Source of the DNA: Okapia johnstoni
Lineage: Eukaryota; Chordata; Mammalia; Artiodactyla; Giraffidae
Assembly: GCA_024291935.2 (NCBI GenBank)
Contig: CM044315.1
Location: 73,638,385 to 73,702,384, forward strand
Length of the DNA: 64,000 nt
Direction: 5' to 3'
Shown: positions 1 to 11,340 of the stretch, in pieces
Numbering within the stretch: the stretch's first letter is position 1
Layout: every line of letters starts with the position of its first letter
The notes under the pieces: model-generated
Database searches by the model: none
Told to the model about the DNA's origin: nothing
The model's input: only the letters and a program-made list of their open reading frames with translations
Program-made: the position numbers and the translations under genes

Positions 1-176
1 AAACAATGCTGAACAAATTATTTAATTTCAAAATTGGGTAAAAACAATATAAGGTGTTAAGAGGTCAGAATAGTGGCTATCTTTGGAGAAGGGGCATTGT
101 ATGTTGGAGGGATATAAGGGAACATTTTGGGAGGTTGAATATTGGCTATATACTGATGGTGGTTATAATATGTAAG

Positions 177-222
177 GACTTCCCTGGTGGCTCAGATGGT
201 AAGGAATCTGCCTGCAATGCAA
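177..222 (+). mobile_element. Bov-tA SINE, tRNA-like head only
   Basis: The sequence starts with the typical GGACTTCCCTGGTGGCTCAG head and stops after CTGCCTGCAATGC. Only the tRNA-Glu-like 5' part is present, without the BovB-derived tail. Confidence 0.75.
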
Positions 223-2479
223 GTTCACTAGGTTATGTAGCTAAGGGATTGTTATTTACACTATTAAAGATATAGTCTTTATTGTATTATATATAAACAA
301 TAAAAAGGTTTTACACACACATATTATACTTTAACTGTACGAGACTATACATGTACAAGAATATACCCTAAATTCATGCTCACCACCTACTGATTATTCT
401 TCTGGCTCCAAGCTCCCCAACTCATAGTTTAATCAGGGCAGTTCTCTTTTATTCATTTTTTGTACTGGTGTTCACCGTCTGCTATCTTCAGAAGCTGAAG
501 AGTTATTTTGTGATTCACTGCCCTATATTATAAATCGATCCTCCAACTTAAAAGGTCTGAAACAGTTTAATACTTGATTATACTGTTTCACACTGAATAA
601 ATGCTTCATGTATATACATTAATCTTGTCTCCTTAAAGTAGTAGCTCTTTAGGGGTAAAGAACTCTTTTTTCCTTTTGCCTTGGTACCCAACACACACCT
701 ACTGACTGACTGGTAGAAGAAATGAAGTATCAAGTGTCTTGGTTTTTAACCTTAAAGCCTTGCTACTCAGTTTATGGCAAACTGTTTTTTTCCCACAAAT
801 ATAAAAATTAAATTGTTATACAAAATTATGTGCAATTTTAACTAACTGGGAGAATTATAAAAGTCTCATTCTTCTCAAAGTCAGTTAGCTTTATAAGAAT
901 TCAAAAACTTTTAACAAATTTAGGAACTAATAGATCCGGAGGATTGCTTTCTTCGTTCCCATACTTTCAGATCCCTTATTTACCTTATTGTATGCTCTCT
1001 GGATTAAGTAACAAGATAATTGCTCAACTGCCCCTGGGAGCACACTCCAGGTTTGCTATTTAATTAAAAGATAGGTATACGTGCATTCACATTAAAATGA
1101 ACTCAAAATATTTTTAATTGGTTACAAAAAGGAACTCTTCAAAGACTTCAAAAGCAACATACCACAAAGTCAAATTGAATATCAAAACCAAAAGGTCAGC
1201 CCGATTCCCCAAGAGCAGAAAATATATTTAGTTCTTCCTTATCATTTCACTTTTCAATTGCATGTAGCAATCTCTCCTGCCATTAAAAAAACATACACTT
1301 TGCCTATCTATATGCTTGCTTTTCTTCACATTTTGCACTTATATTTCCACTGAGTCTTTGGTATTTTTCCCATCTCACTCTTAATTTCATTTATATCACA
1401 AGTGCAAAAATCCTGAATATTGAGCAGGTCAACAATATCATAAGTATTTGTTAAATTCAATATTAAAAGTTACTGACAAGGAATCAGCCTCTGGGAATTT
1501 GTTACAGTCTTTAAAATAATCTATGATACAAGACAGAAACAAAGCACCCCTAACTCTTTATATCATCCCTAACTCTTTGCTTGAAGAAAGGTAATACATA
1601 GAAGATAATCATATTCAGAAATGGCTTGGGGCAAGATGACAAAGAAATATAACACCTAATTTCAATTGTATTTATTTACATCATCCTCTTTCCACTTCCT
1701 TCCTCATTTCTACAAGTTCTGAAGTTGGCTGAGACAATGAAGACAAAAAGTAGTGGTGTAAGTTGAAGAAAACAGTCAGGGAGAACCTAGAGTAGCCAGT
1801 CTGTGATACTTATACTATGTAGAAGGAACCAAATAAACTTAAGATCATTAAAAAAAAAAATTCTAATCTATCTAAAGTATTAAGATTTTTTAAAAGATCA
1901 AAATTTTATAAAAATATATACCAGAAAGTACTAACTAAAAAATATTTTAAGGAAGTCAAGTTCTCAGATCTTCTGTACCAAGTACTCATTACCCCTATCT
2001 CCTCAAGTTACCCTATAATTAGTCCTAGAATTAAACTCTAACACAAACTGTCCTAATCTTAAAAGTGCTCATACATTCTTAATAGCAAAGAATCAGCCTT
2101 AATTAAAGGTCATCCAGAGTGGGAGAACATGCACAAACAAAATTCCTGCAACAATGGTTACAAATAGTTTATTTAAAAAAAGGAAAAATGAGGCAAGCTG
2201 AACACAGACCAAACTCAAAGAAAAAAATGTAAAGAGATTAACTTTCCCAAAGCTTATGCACTTCATAAATTAGAAGTGATGGGACAAAACTGAATATAGT
2301 CAAGATAAAACAGCTAACATGGGAGAGAAAAATAGCAGAACCCTCTAAAATAAAAAAGCCAAACACTAAAGCACAGGATTCTGGGAACAATTTACATGGA
2401 AGTCAACAACCATAAAACTTCACACTCACAGAAAAACACAGTAACTGATTTTCACATTTATTCAAGTATTTGAGTGTCT

Positions 2480-2775
2480 GCTATGTGAAAATAGTTCTAG
2501 CAATGCAAAGATGAATGGTCAAGACTTGGATTCTGGTAGGGGAGATGTAACATTGTTATAAAGAATTAAAATCAGATAGGAAAGGTAAAGTGTCCTAAGA
2601 AATGTAAACAAGTGCTAAATGGGTTCAGATTAGAAGCTATTCATGTTGGGGGAGATCAGAAAAGGACTCCTAACATTTGAGCTGGACACTGCAAACTAAA
2701 ATTTACACTGGGAATGATTAAAATGGGTATTCTGGGCAATGAACAAAGGCAGAGGCTGGGAAGCATAAGGCATAC
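2480..2775 (+). repeat. Old interspersed repeat segment (family A of this window)
   Basis: This segment resembles the segments near 5.1 kb and 43.9-44.5 kb in word order and wording: a count of lost or gained bases around a GGAGAT stretch, a 'gatcagaaaaggactcc' portion and a 'ggcagaggctgg' portion. I regard it as a diverged copy of the same ancient mammalian repeat, which I could not name with confidence. Confidence 0.4.
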
Positions 2776-2783
2776 ATATATAC

Positions 2784-2862
2784 TAGGCTGGCCCAAAAGT
2801 TCGTTCGCATCTCTCTGCAGTATCATTCAAAAACCCGAACGAATTTTTTGACCAACCCAAAA
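2784..2862. mobile_element. Short mariner-type MITE
   Basis: Terminal inverted repeats of about 23 bp face each other: the left end reads GGCTGGCCCAAAAGTTCG and the right end, reversed, reads GGGTTGGTCAAAAAATTCG. The element is only about 77 bp with no coding capacity, flanked by TA. The termini are typical of the mariner elements abundant in ruminant genomes. Confidence 0.75.
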
Positions 2863-2920
2863 GACTATACAGCAAATCTCAGTCTGACTAGAGTACAGAT
2901 TTTATGTGCGTATGTGTGTG

Positions 2921-3254
2921 TGTTCAGTCGCTCAGTTGTGTCTGACTCTTTGAAGACTCCATGGACTGTAGCCCACCAGGCTCCTCTGTCCAAGAATTTT
3001 CCAGCAAGAGACTAGAGTTGGCGGGGGGCGGGGGGGGGGGGGGGGCGCGCGTGTTGGCCTTTGGACAGATGTCTGCCATCCTACCTTCCCAGATATCAGC
3101 ATCTGAAATGAAGCAAACTTTCCTTTCCAAAAAAAAAAAAAAACCACAACCTGTAGTGGGTTGCCATTTCTTTCTCCAGGCGATCTTCCCGACCCAGGGA
3201 TTGAACCCTCATCTCTTGCATTGGCAGGCAGTTTCTTTGCCACTGTGCCACCTG
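2921..3254 (-). mobile_element. Bov-tA SINE, interrupted by a second insertion
   Basis: The antisense SINE is in two pieces. The BovB-derived tail is at 2921-3015 and the tRNA-like head at about 3151-3254, ending near the GCCACCTG end. The break falls in the ACTGGAGTGGG part, which is partly duplicated on both sides of a 135-bp insert. Confidence 0.8.
3016..3150 (+). mobile_element. Poly(A)-tailed retro-insertion inside the SINE
   Basis: The insert has a G-rich 5' part (3020-3046), about 80 bp of non-SINE sequence, an AATGAA hexamer at 3107-3112 and a run of 15 A from 3129, 17 bases after the hexamer. The flanks repeat a degenerate ACTGGAGT. This is how a short 5'-truncated retrocopy of a polyadenylated RNA looks. 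The source RNA is not identified; the 3' end has the flavour of an LTR R region. Confidence 0.55.
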
Positions 3255-5045
3255 TAATTTCATATGAGACTATAAAAAGCTGGAAAAGTACAAAAGAAGT
3301 CAGATTATAACTCTGAATGCTAAGATAGGTCTTCAGTGATGAGTCACGAAGAATCACTAAGGATTAAGAGGCAAGGGAATCTGACTTGGACAGAATCTAC
3401 TGAACAACAAGGGATGAAATGAATGGGGAGAAAAGCAGACATTAAACAGTAAATTGTGAGAGGTCATGAAGACCTCAGTTGCAGTGGTGATGGTGTAAGA
3501 GGGAGAAGGCAGAGTTCTAGCTCTACAATGTATAAGGTGCCATTCCACTCTACTGAGAAACTTTTAAAATCTGAACACATCATTCTCACTTTTAAGAAAA
3601 TTGTGATCTGGTTAAAGCATCAAGAACTAATTAATAAGGTAATATATGATTTTCAGATAAATATTACACAGAAAAAGTACTGTACTTGAAGAAATCGAGA
3701 GGGAAAAATAAAAGTGGAAGCTTTATTAAAGAGTTGGAGTTGATGCACCTCAATGAAAAGGTAGAACTTTAAGAGGGGAGGAATAAAATCTCACAAACAA
3801 TTCGATTAATAAGAGTAAGATATGCTAAACAATGTATTTAATAAGTTAAACAATTTGTTTAATAAGAGTAAGATATGTAAGATACATTGAGGTAATTTTC
3901 AGCAAAATGGTAAACAAAACACTAGTACATTAAAAATAATAATCATAATACAAAAAAAACCCCCCTCAAAACCTCAATTACCTGAACTTAACTTCATAAA
4001 GATATCAAAAAAAAACAAGGTATTATTTATTACAGGTTCGAAAGCTTAAAAATAAGTATTTTCTTACAGTCTAGATTTTTAAACGAGAGAAAGTCCTAAA
4101 GGAGAGACCACGCCTTAAAAAAGCAACTTTCAGTCAGTGTGAAATATCCAAATGTTATGTTTTGTTATTTGTGAAAGAAGTTCCTCAAGACATAACATAA
4201 TCTGATAAACCCTTTTCATATTCTACATATAAGTAACAACCAGGATATGTACTCAGACCCATCTGACTCCAAAACCAGAGATACAATTGCACTCAGTGCT
4301 GTATTATAATTTTTCTTCTGATTTCAAAATCTCAAATATATTAATCACAAAGTGCAGGGCAGATGTAAGAGATCAGTAAATCTCAAACTACTGAACATAC
4401 AACTGCTGCAAAACTGAGAGATACCACTTTGTGCAAATATATATCTATTCAGATAAAAATACTGCAAAGAGCTTTTTTGCAGTCACTGAATATTAACTTT
4501 TTAATTAGTGAATTAACCTATGAGGAATGGGGGTCTTAGAGTGACTAGTGGTTTTTCAACCAGTTCACTTACACCTTCCAAGGCAGGGCTATCTTACCTG
4601 GCCCTTTCCTCAGCCTTTCATGACTTATCTTCCCTCTAACAACCCTTCTAAGACTGTCCTTGATGAGTAGATTTCCTTTGTATTCTTTTTAAAAATTCCT
4701 TCCTTAAAGAGTAGAGGGTATGTCAAATTTCTTGTTTTTTATCTTCTAATTCAAGAAAAGCTCTAACCTCTTATCTCAGATTTCTTTAAGGATAAGGATT
4801 CAAGTTCTTTCTCATAAAATAAACATTTTGTTAAGATTACAAAGGGTTGAAAAAAATTACACTATTTTATCAATGATTATTTTAAACCAATTACTATATT
4901 TAGTATTATTGGGATTAGATTTTTAGGATTGATTTCTTTAAAATGATCCACAATAAAGGAAAAAGGCACTAGGAATATGCATAATTTCTATAAGACATTC
5001 AACTGCACTTGCCTCAAAATAAATATATTAATTCATTTAAAGGAA
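3255..5045. other. RNF11: Intronic AT-rich stretch, no features recognised
   Basis: There are short homopolymer runs and a local near-duplicate around 3824-3880 (two copies of an AATAAGAGTAAGATATG unit). No exon or clear repeat family was recognised. Confidence 0.5.
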
Positions 5046-5650
5046 ATCCAGTCGTTAACCAGTAACTGAGTGCCTACTATGTCCAGGCACTGTTCTAGGC
5101 ACTTGGGAAACCACAATTTTTTTAAAACTCCCTTTTCTTCATGGAGTTTACCCTCAGCAGGAGAAACAGATAATAAAAAATAATGTTAGAAAATGATAAA
5201 TGCTATGGGAAAATAACAGAACAGGGTAAGCTTAGAAGAGTGCTAAGGTGAGTGCAATTTTAAATAGGGTGGTCAGAGAGGATTTAAGAAGGTGTCACAA
5301 TTTGAGTAAAAACTTGAAGGGAAGGGAGTCAGCCATGATGACACCTGGGGGAAAAGTACTCAAGGCACAGAATCAACCAGGGCAAAGGTCCTGGTGTATC
5401 CTAGAGCAAAGAGGCCAGCGAGGCTAAAGAGAAGCCAGCAAAGGGCCGAGTAGTAGTAGCTACAAAGAGAGCTATGTATACGGGGCAGAGAGTACAGATC
5501 ATGTCGGCTTTATGGGACACTAAGGAATTTGGATTTTACTTTGAATGAAATGAGGATTCACAGCAAGTTGGGTAGAGTGTCATGATCTGTTTTACCAGAA
5601 ACAATCTGGATGATGGATTAAACACAGATTAAAGGGAGAGCAAGAGTGAA
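5046..5650 (+). repeat. Old interspersed repeat segment (family A)
   Basis: The segment begins with a 'tgcctactatgtccaggcac' phrase and continues through 'aggtcctggtgt', 'ggattttactttgaatgaaatgagg' in word order, and 'catgatctgttttacc'. The same order of phrases recurs at 43830-44570 and in shorter pieces elsewhere, so these are copies of one ancient repeat. No coding capacity. Confidence 0.55.
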
Positions 5651-6719
5651 AGCAGGGAGACCAGTGAGTGAGGAGGCTACAAGAGAAACCCAGAAGAGAA
5701 ATATGTATTTTCCATAAACCTGACCGCTGTTTATTTATGCTTTCAAGCATAAATAGATAAAACAAATCTCAGATCCTGTAATAGGAAACAACTGGATCTT
5801 ATTGAAGTTTATTATATAGCTCTTGGCATATACATGTACACACATCTTTTAACTCCTCACTGCAGAATACCAGATGTGTTCCTTTACAATCAGTTATTCT
5901 CTATGAATTTTTAAAATATCCTTCTGTAGCTGAAACTATTCTTTAAAGAAATAAGCCAGTATTTCTATAGCTGTCAATTATATACTATTTTTGAAGAAAA
6001 AATAAGTTACTTATGTTCATTAAAAGTATAAATCATTTATTTATCTTGGCTTGATGTTTCTCAGACAATCTGAATTTTACATTCCTAACACATTTTACAT
6101 TCCTAAAACATTTCAATTCCTTCAGGTAAGACAAATTTCTACAAAAGTTTCTCTTTTTATATTTCTATCTTTAAAGAAATTACTTTCTTCAAACTGATAC
6201 CAAAGTTGCCTATCAGTATCTGGGTTGTTCATTTCAGGAAAGGGCAACCATGAAAAACTCCCATTGTCACAAACAACATGTTTCAAAAAAACGTTCCTAC
6301 ATGATACCAAAAAAAAAACCTCTCTATTATCTTATCCTCTTGGAAAAGGCAAATACTGAATACAATCTCCATAAATTCTAAAGAAGTTATTCTTAACAAT
6401 ATATTATCATAAGGATATAAGAGAAAGTACAATAAGTTGAAGATATTTTACTTGCTTAGAAGAAGACTAAGGAATATAGGAGATTTTGAAATAAAAACTC
6501 ATACCTCTAAAAAATTTTTTCATGAAATGGAAATAAGCACACTGTCCTATAACATTTATGAAGGAAATCAAGAGTGAAATTTGAAGCAAAGTAAGAGTGA
6601 AACAATTTACTTGCTTCAAAGACTCAGAAAAGCATTTAGATTGGCTTGGATTTTTAGAAACTTCTCCTGTGACAATGCTTTGGAAGAAATGGGTGTGTAA
6701 ACTTACATAACAACACTCA
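5650..6719. other. RNF11: Intronic sequence, nothing recognised
   Basis: AT-rich and apparently unique. The short open frame at 6122-6310 on the minus strand has no recognisable content. Confidence 0.4.
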
Positions 6720-6910
6720 ATTCAAATTCATTAATTCACTCAACATTTAAGTGTTTATGCGCCAGAAACTGCACTAAGCACTGGGGGTAGTCCCTGTTCT
6801 CAAGGGCTTAGAGTTTTCACTTATTCCAGTTACTGAGCAACTACTATGAAGCCAGATGTTGTGGATACAACAAACAGAAAACAGAGTTCCTACCTGCATT
6901 CAGCTTACAC
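6720..6910 (+). repeat. Old interspersed repeat, 5' portion (family A)
   Basis: It contains the phrase order typical of the start of the family: a 'caacatttaagtgtttatg' lead, 'gcactaagcactgggg', and 'ccctgttctcaagggctta'. A second degraded start follows at 6825. Confidence 0.4.
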
Positions 6911-7830
6911 TGGAGAAGGAGGGAAATGCCTCAAGAATGAGAAACACGTCTAACTTAACAAGGATAACATATAAGTGTTATATGCGTTGCTGCTTTTCAA
7001 AGTGCGGACGCTTCCTTCATGGGGGACACAACGAAGGGAGTGACGGATTCAGGGAGAGAGGGAGGGGAATTTAGGGACTTCAGATACAGCTCGGCTGAGT
7101 CCTCAAAGAGGATTACACACTCACCTGCTGACCTTGGGGGAAGGGCTCCAGAGAGAACTGGAGCTAAGGCAGAGAGGTGTGAATAGGCTGTTGTGTTTGA
7201 CAGGCCTGGAATATGAATGTGAGGGATAAATCACGGAGTCTTCTGTATGCCACATGAAAAGACTGGACTTGAACAGCATATATGAAAGGCCCCTGATGGA
7301 TTTTATTCAGAAAACCGGCATGTGTGATCAGGTTTTTCTGGTGTGGTGAGACTGATTTACATAGGAATGAGAAAAGAATAACACTAGATAATGATGTCAC
7401 CACATGAAACAACAAAGGAGACTGCCCAATTAGAAAATCAAACCCCAATCAGGAAAAAAAATTAAGCCACTTAACTATCCAAGTACTTCTAGTAAAGTTT
7501 TTAATCAACATCTTGAAAAAGTAGAGGAAAGGTTTATACATACATTATGGATTATAACATCTACATATTTTGAGTTTTCTAAAGAGGTCTTTAGCTCTTT
7601 ACAAATTGTGTAAAGACATCTGGAGCTGCTGATTGCTGTACAAAAAGCAGTGAAGCTATTTAGAAGACAAGCCTTTGATACATACGGAGAACCATGAGTA
7701 ACAGAAGGTATTTCTCAAGTAAGGTTTAAAGGTTTCCAAAGTTCAAGATAATCAAGTTCTCTTAAATCAGCGCATTTAAAAGGTGTGTCACAGGGGTGGC
7801 GCAAAAAGAGGAGGGGTTAGAATTAATATT
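6911..7830. other. RNF11: Intronic sequence, nothing recognised
   Basis: Apparently single-copy. The 94-codon frame on the minus strand at 7164-7448 shows no domain I can identify and is probably fortuitous. Confidence 0.4.
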
Positions 7831-7910
7831 GTTGTTGCTGTTCAGTCGCTAAGCTGTGTCCTACAATTAACATAAACACACACACATATATATGTATACA
7901 TATATATGTA
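7831..7910 (-). repeat. SINE tail fragment plus CA/TA microsatellite
   Basis: About 30 bases of the antisense BovB-derived SINE tail (GCTGTTCAGTCGCTAAG) are followed by an (AC)n then (AT)n tract at 7872-7910. Confidence 0.6.
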
Positions 7911-8480
7911 AAGAAGCAACTCCATGTTGCTGGAACCAAAATCACTACTTGAAAATCTCCCAAGTACAGGAAGAAATGAACGCCTACTAAATTCAATGAA
8001 TACAGACAGACGAGAGGGAGGAGAGGAGGATCACACTTGAAAGTATAAATGGGGTGTATGTGTGGCGGGGGTGGGGGCGGGGGGAGGTTAACCACTTGTC
8101 CAGAACCCATAATCCAGCCGGTGATGAGGAAATCATCTTTGAACCTCATAATTCAGATACAAAGGCAAGAAAACATCACTTCCGAACTCCACAATCTAGC
8201 CACCAGTCACTGGTCAAGGGGATAGAATCACACAGTCGAATCCCAGAACTCAAGGACAGAAGTATCATCCCCACACTGCTCGAAGGGAGGTGAAGGATTC
8301 CCCCTATACCGACGATGGGAACAATCACACTTCAATCCAGCCCTAAGGGGGTCAGTGCCTCTCAGGCCAGGTGTTGCCGAGGCCAGGGACAGTGACAGAC
8401 AGTCCCGAAGCCCCTACAATCTCCGCCAGAGCCGCCTCTACTCCTCGCACCCCCCTTCCCCAACACACACCCTCCCCTAC

Positions 8481-8603
8481 CTGATATGGCGGCGGCGGCT
8501 CCTGATCCGGCTCCGTCCCCTCGCCAAAGCTGGCCCGGTCGGACTGAGACTCGTGAAGCAGGGAGATGTCATCCGAAGTGGGGGACTTGAGGCAGTTCCC
8601 CAT
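8481..8603 (-). CDS. RNF11: RNF11 (RING finger protein 11), coding part of exon 1
   Basis: The 41 codons starting at the ATG at 8603 read MGNCLKSPTSDDISLLHESQ and continue to a PPPPYQ end, which I recognise as the N-terminus of RNF11, a roughly 154-residue E3 ubiquitin ligase. Gly2 and Cys4 fit the known N-myristoylation and palmitoylation that anchor it to endosomal membranes. PPPPY (residues 36-40) is the PY motif bound by WW domains of NEDD4-family ligases such as ITCH. RNF11 also works with the A20 complex in NF-kB control. The RING-H2 domain lies in later exons, which would be at lower coordinates outside this window. The open frame runs past Gln41 into the intron, but codon 41 is followed directly by GTAGGG at 8480 and below, a good donor in phase 0. 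The start has a strong context (A at -3, G at +4). Identification is from protein memory and is very secure. Confidence 0.96.
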
Positions 8604-8673
8604 CTTCCGGGGCTGGGGTGTGTGATCTGGGGGAGGAAAAAAGCGGTGGCGGGGTCGTTCGCACGCTCCGCGG

Positions 8674-8766
8674 TCAGCCTCGGTCAGCGAGGTGGAGTCG
8701 GGCGGCAGGCCGGGGTTCAGGCGGCAGCGGCTCCCCGGCCCCCGGCGCCGCCGAAGAGCAGCTCAT
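8674..8766 (-). other. Candidate upstream ORF in the RNF11 5'UTR (30 codons)
   Basis: On the minus strand an ATG at 8766 opens a 30-codon frame beginning MSCSSAAPGAGE, which stops at 8674, 70 bases before the RNF11 start codon. Its context is moderate (G at -3, A at +4), against a strong context at the main start. It matters only if transcription begins above 8766, which the CpG-island position makes likely. Nothing suggests a functional peptide; it could tune translation. Confidence 0.4.
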
Positions 8767-9389
8767 GCCAGTCCCTGGGGCTGGGGGCTTAAGGCTGGGC
8801 CGCGGGGTTTCCCGGGGTCGCGGCGGTTGCCTCCTCTGAGGCGGCGGCAGGGGGGGGGGGGGCGGGGAGACGAAGCACTTCCCCACCCCGCCCCCCCGCG
8901 GGGCGGCGGCGGCCACGGAGCTGCCGAGCCTAATCCAGGTCAAGAGTGGGGGGCGCGGCCGTCGCGGCTCCCTCAGCTGCTGCCTCAGCTGCTGCTGCTG
9001 CTGGCCCCGCCGACGCCGGAGCCGCAGCCGCGGGCCTCATCCTACTCCGCTTCGCAGCGGCGGCGGCGGCCAGAACGAGGCCAGCTGCGGCCCCCTGCGT
9101 CACGCCGCCGTGCGTGCCCTGGTCCCGCCCCCGGCGCTGGGAGGCGTGGGTGGCTCCGGCTGTGCTCCGGGCTCCTTTGCCACCACCCCCCGCCCCGCCC
9201 CCGTCCCCAGCAGCTGTTCCTGGGGCTGCGTCAGTTTCTGCTTCTCTGACAGCCTGGGACGCGATTCCGGTACCTCTTTCGGGTCTTCGGTTCCTCCGCA
9301 CGCCAACTGCTCCCTCTTCGCTTGTCTCTCTTACCTGTGCGTTGTTTTGACAGTCTTCTCACCACCTTCTGCCAAGTAATCTATTTTTA

Positions 9390-10175
9390 AACCCATATCT
9401 GAATGGATCACTCCCATGATTAAAATATTAAAGAGTCTATCCCTTCAGAATAAAGTCCAAACTCACTACCTCCCCAATCACTTCCCAATCCTCCTACGTC
9501 ACAGTCAGAAGAATTCTTCTACCGATTATTCTATTTATTTCTATTCTCACCACCATAGTACAAGCTACCGTCATTTCTCTGCCTTAATACTTTGAACTAT
9601 TTCCCCTGCGTTCACCATTGCCCCCATTCAATTTACTATTTGTACAGTTATCTTTTTAAATGTAAATCTGATCATGTCATTCCTGTAGGAGGAATTTAAG
9701 CCTTTTAAAACATTCATTAAAAACTTCCCAATACTGTTATGACTGAAGTATTAATTCTTAAATGGTTTACAAATCTGGCTACCTCCCCAGTCTCATTTGT
9801 GGCCTTGTTCCCTCACATATTCTAAACTCTAGGACGTCTAAATAGCTTTCAGTTATCTAGAAGACTATTCCCTCTGGATGAGGCCTTTACCCATAATGTT
9901 TCTCTGACATAAACTCACTTCTCCCCACTTCTGACCTCATACCTTCCATCAAACGATATCCCCACTTGTGCTTCCTGGACTCAACTTTGATTCCACTGGG
10001 AAGCCTGTCCTCTAACCCTTCAGTCTGGGTTAGTTGCCTCCTCTGTGCTCTCAGTCCCTGAGCACTCAGTCTCTGAGTCCCTGTGAGTCTCTGTCACAGC
10101 CAGACCAAGCTGAATCGTCTGCCCCTCCTCTGTGCAAGGCCTGGCACATTGCCTGAGGCAGAGTAGGCTTTCTTC
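9390..10175 (+). mobile_element. L2 LINE 3' region
   Basis: Sense-strand L2 phrases are visible: ATAAAGTCCAAACTC near 9450, 'ctgatcatgtcattcctg' near 9670, 'caaatctggctacctcccc' near 9770, and a final 'ggcctggcacattgcctg' near 10140. The duplicated phrases suggest two overlapping copies. No intact reading frame. Confidence 0.7.
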
Positions 10176-10369
10176 TTAACTGAAATAACAAAGCGCTCAA
10201 GAGGCAATGTATGTAAAGGAAGGAAATAAGAAAGATGAGAATGTTCTAATATTCATTCATTCAATGAGAGGAAAAGAGGGTCTTGACTGTCTTTTTTTCA
10301 TTCTTCATTTACTAATTTTTTTTCCCCCCACTAGACTCTATATTAGGCACTAAGGAAATCTGGCTTATT

Positions 10370-10510
10370 CTTGATGGAGCCCAGAATCCAGCTAGGAAGA
10401 TATGTAAACAGTGAGGTCTTCTGCCACCCCCATGACAGGTTTCTACAGGGCACAGGAGGGAGTAATTAGAGCATTGGGTGAGGATCAGAAAGGATTCTTG
10501 GAAGCAGAAC
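10370..10510 (+). repeat. Old repeat fragment (possibly family A)
   Basis: It contains a 'gatggagcccagaatccagc' start and a 'gatcagaaaggattcttgg' portion similar in order to the family A segments. Short and diverged. Confidence 0.3.
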
Positions 10511-10799
10511 TGTGTTAAAATGGCATGTCCTAAGTGCTGTAACTTTGAAGTCCCTGTTCTGTAAAATCACATATTTTATTTGAATACACTCAGATCGCAC
10601 ATTAAAGGTAACCATTTTGCTATTTTCCCTCTTTTCCACGACTTGCCTTTCTTCCTGTTAATGGCTCCCACCTGAATAGGTATATCTGTAATGCCATGTT
10701 TGTTATCAGAATCTTTCACACATCCCCAAGAATCATTGCTTAATTCTCTGGCTTGGACAAATAAAATTATTGGATCATTTGGAAGGAGATTTTCAGGTA

Positions 10800-11340
10800 T
10801 TTTCCTCTTTTCTCTTATTGCCATTTTCCTGGTCCCCTCTGAACTGCTGTGACAACTTCTTAATGAATGCCTCTGCACCATCAATACATTCTCCACACTA
10901 CTGCCATGAAAAATGTGATTAGAGAGCATTCATAGACTTGTGGTTCAGAAACTTAGCATGACATTAAGACCTTGAACCATTTGGTCCCATCCTGATCTCC
11001 AATATGACTTTTTTAATTTTAAATTTATTTTTTAATTGAAGGATAATTGCTTTATAGAATTGTGTTGATTTCTGCCAAACATCAACATGAATCAGCCATA
11101 GGTATACAGAAGTCACCTCCCTCTTGAAACTCCCTCCCACCTCCTTCCCCATCCCACCTATATGACTCTTGACTCCAACCAGGCATCCTATACTCCAGCC
11201 ACATCACAATACTTACCATGCCCTCAGTTTTCACTATGGTTTTCCACTTCTGATCCCCTGCCATGCTGTTCCCTTTTGTTGAAATCCAACTATCTTTTAA
11301 GACCGTCCTTAGATGCTTCTTTCTTCATATAGCTGTCCTT
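10800..11340 (+). mobile_element. L2 LINE, split by an L1-BT 3' end
   Basis: L2-like text runs from the 'ctgctgtgacaacttctt' portion to 'gatctccaatatgac' at about 11006. It resumes with 'tcttgactccaacc' at about 11167 and continues through a 'cttttaagaccgtcctta' portion. The break is exactly filled by an L1-BT end. Confidence 0.6.
11008..11157 (-). mobile_element. L1-BT 3' end, short antisense insertion
   Basis: Antisense L1-BT 3' UTR: a T-rich start, then AATTGAAGGATAATTGCTTT, the ATGAATCAGCCATAGGTATA signature and a pyrimidine-rich CCTCCCTCTTGAAACTCCC part. ATATGAC is present on both sides (11001-11007 and 11159-11165), which is the likely target-site duplication in the L2. Confidence 0.8.

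Larger units (their letters stand above)
1..8480 (-). other. RNF11: RNF11 intron 1 (partial, 5' part)
   Basis: Everything below the exon 1 donor at 8480 is intron of RNF11 and runs off the left edge. It is AT-rich with few young repeats: a SINE head near 177, a mariner MITE near 2784, one interrupted Bov-tA near 2921, and segments of an old repeat near 2480, 5046 and 6720. No further exon, RNA gene or long open frame was recognised. Confidence 0.85.
8480..9330 (-). promoter_or_regulatory. RNF11: RNF11 CpG-island promoter and 5'UTR
   Basis: This stretch is very GC- and CpG-rich against an AT-rich background, with GCC/CAG-type trinucleotide runs (about 8983-9003 and 9056-9071), a long G tract near 8850-8862 and GC boxes of the CCCCGCCCC type near 9191-9202. 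Two copies of TGCGTCA lie at 9096-9102 and 9227-9233. It surrounds the first coding exon, so it must contain the transcription start, 5'UTR and core promoter. I see no TATA box, and the exact start site cannot be read from sequence. A dispersed, Sp1-type promoter is expected. Confidence 0.85.

Noticed and set aside
8355..8792. 145-codon plus-strand frame over RNF11 exon 1
   Set aside because: It is the antisense shadow of the real exon, extended by GC-rich sequence without stops.
8848..8864. G tract as a functional G-quadruplex
   Set aside because: A single long G run in a CpG island; could equally be a sequencing or alignment-length artefact, and no further support is visible.
8692..9249. 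185-codon open frame on the plus strand in the CpG island
   Set aside because: Pro/Arg/Ala-rich low-complexity translation from a GC-rich promoter, opposite RNF11; no domain and no ATG needed for its length.
10576..10929. 117-codon minus-strand frame
   Set aside because: No recognisable domain; partly overlaps L2-like sequence; likely chance.
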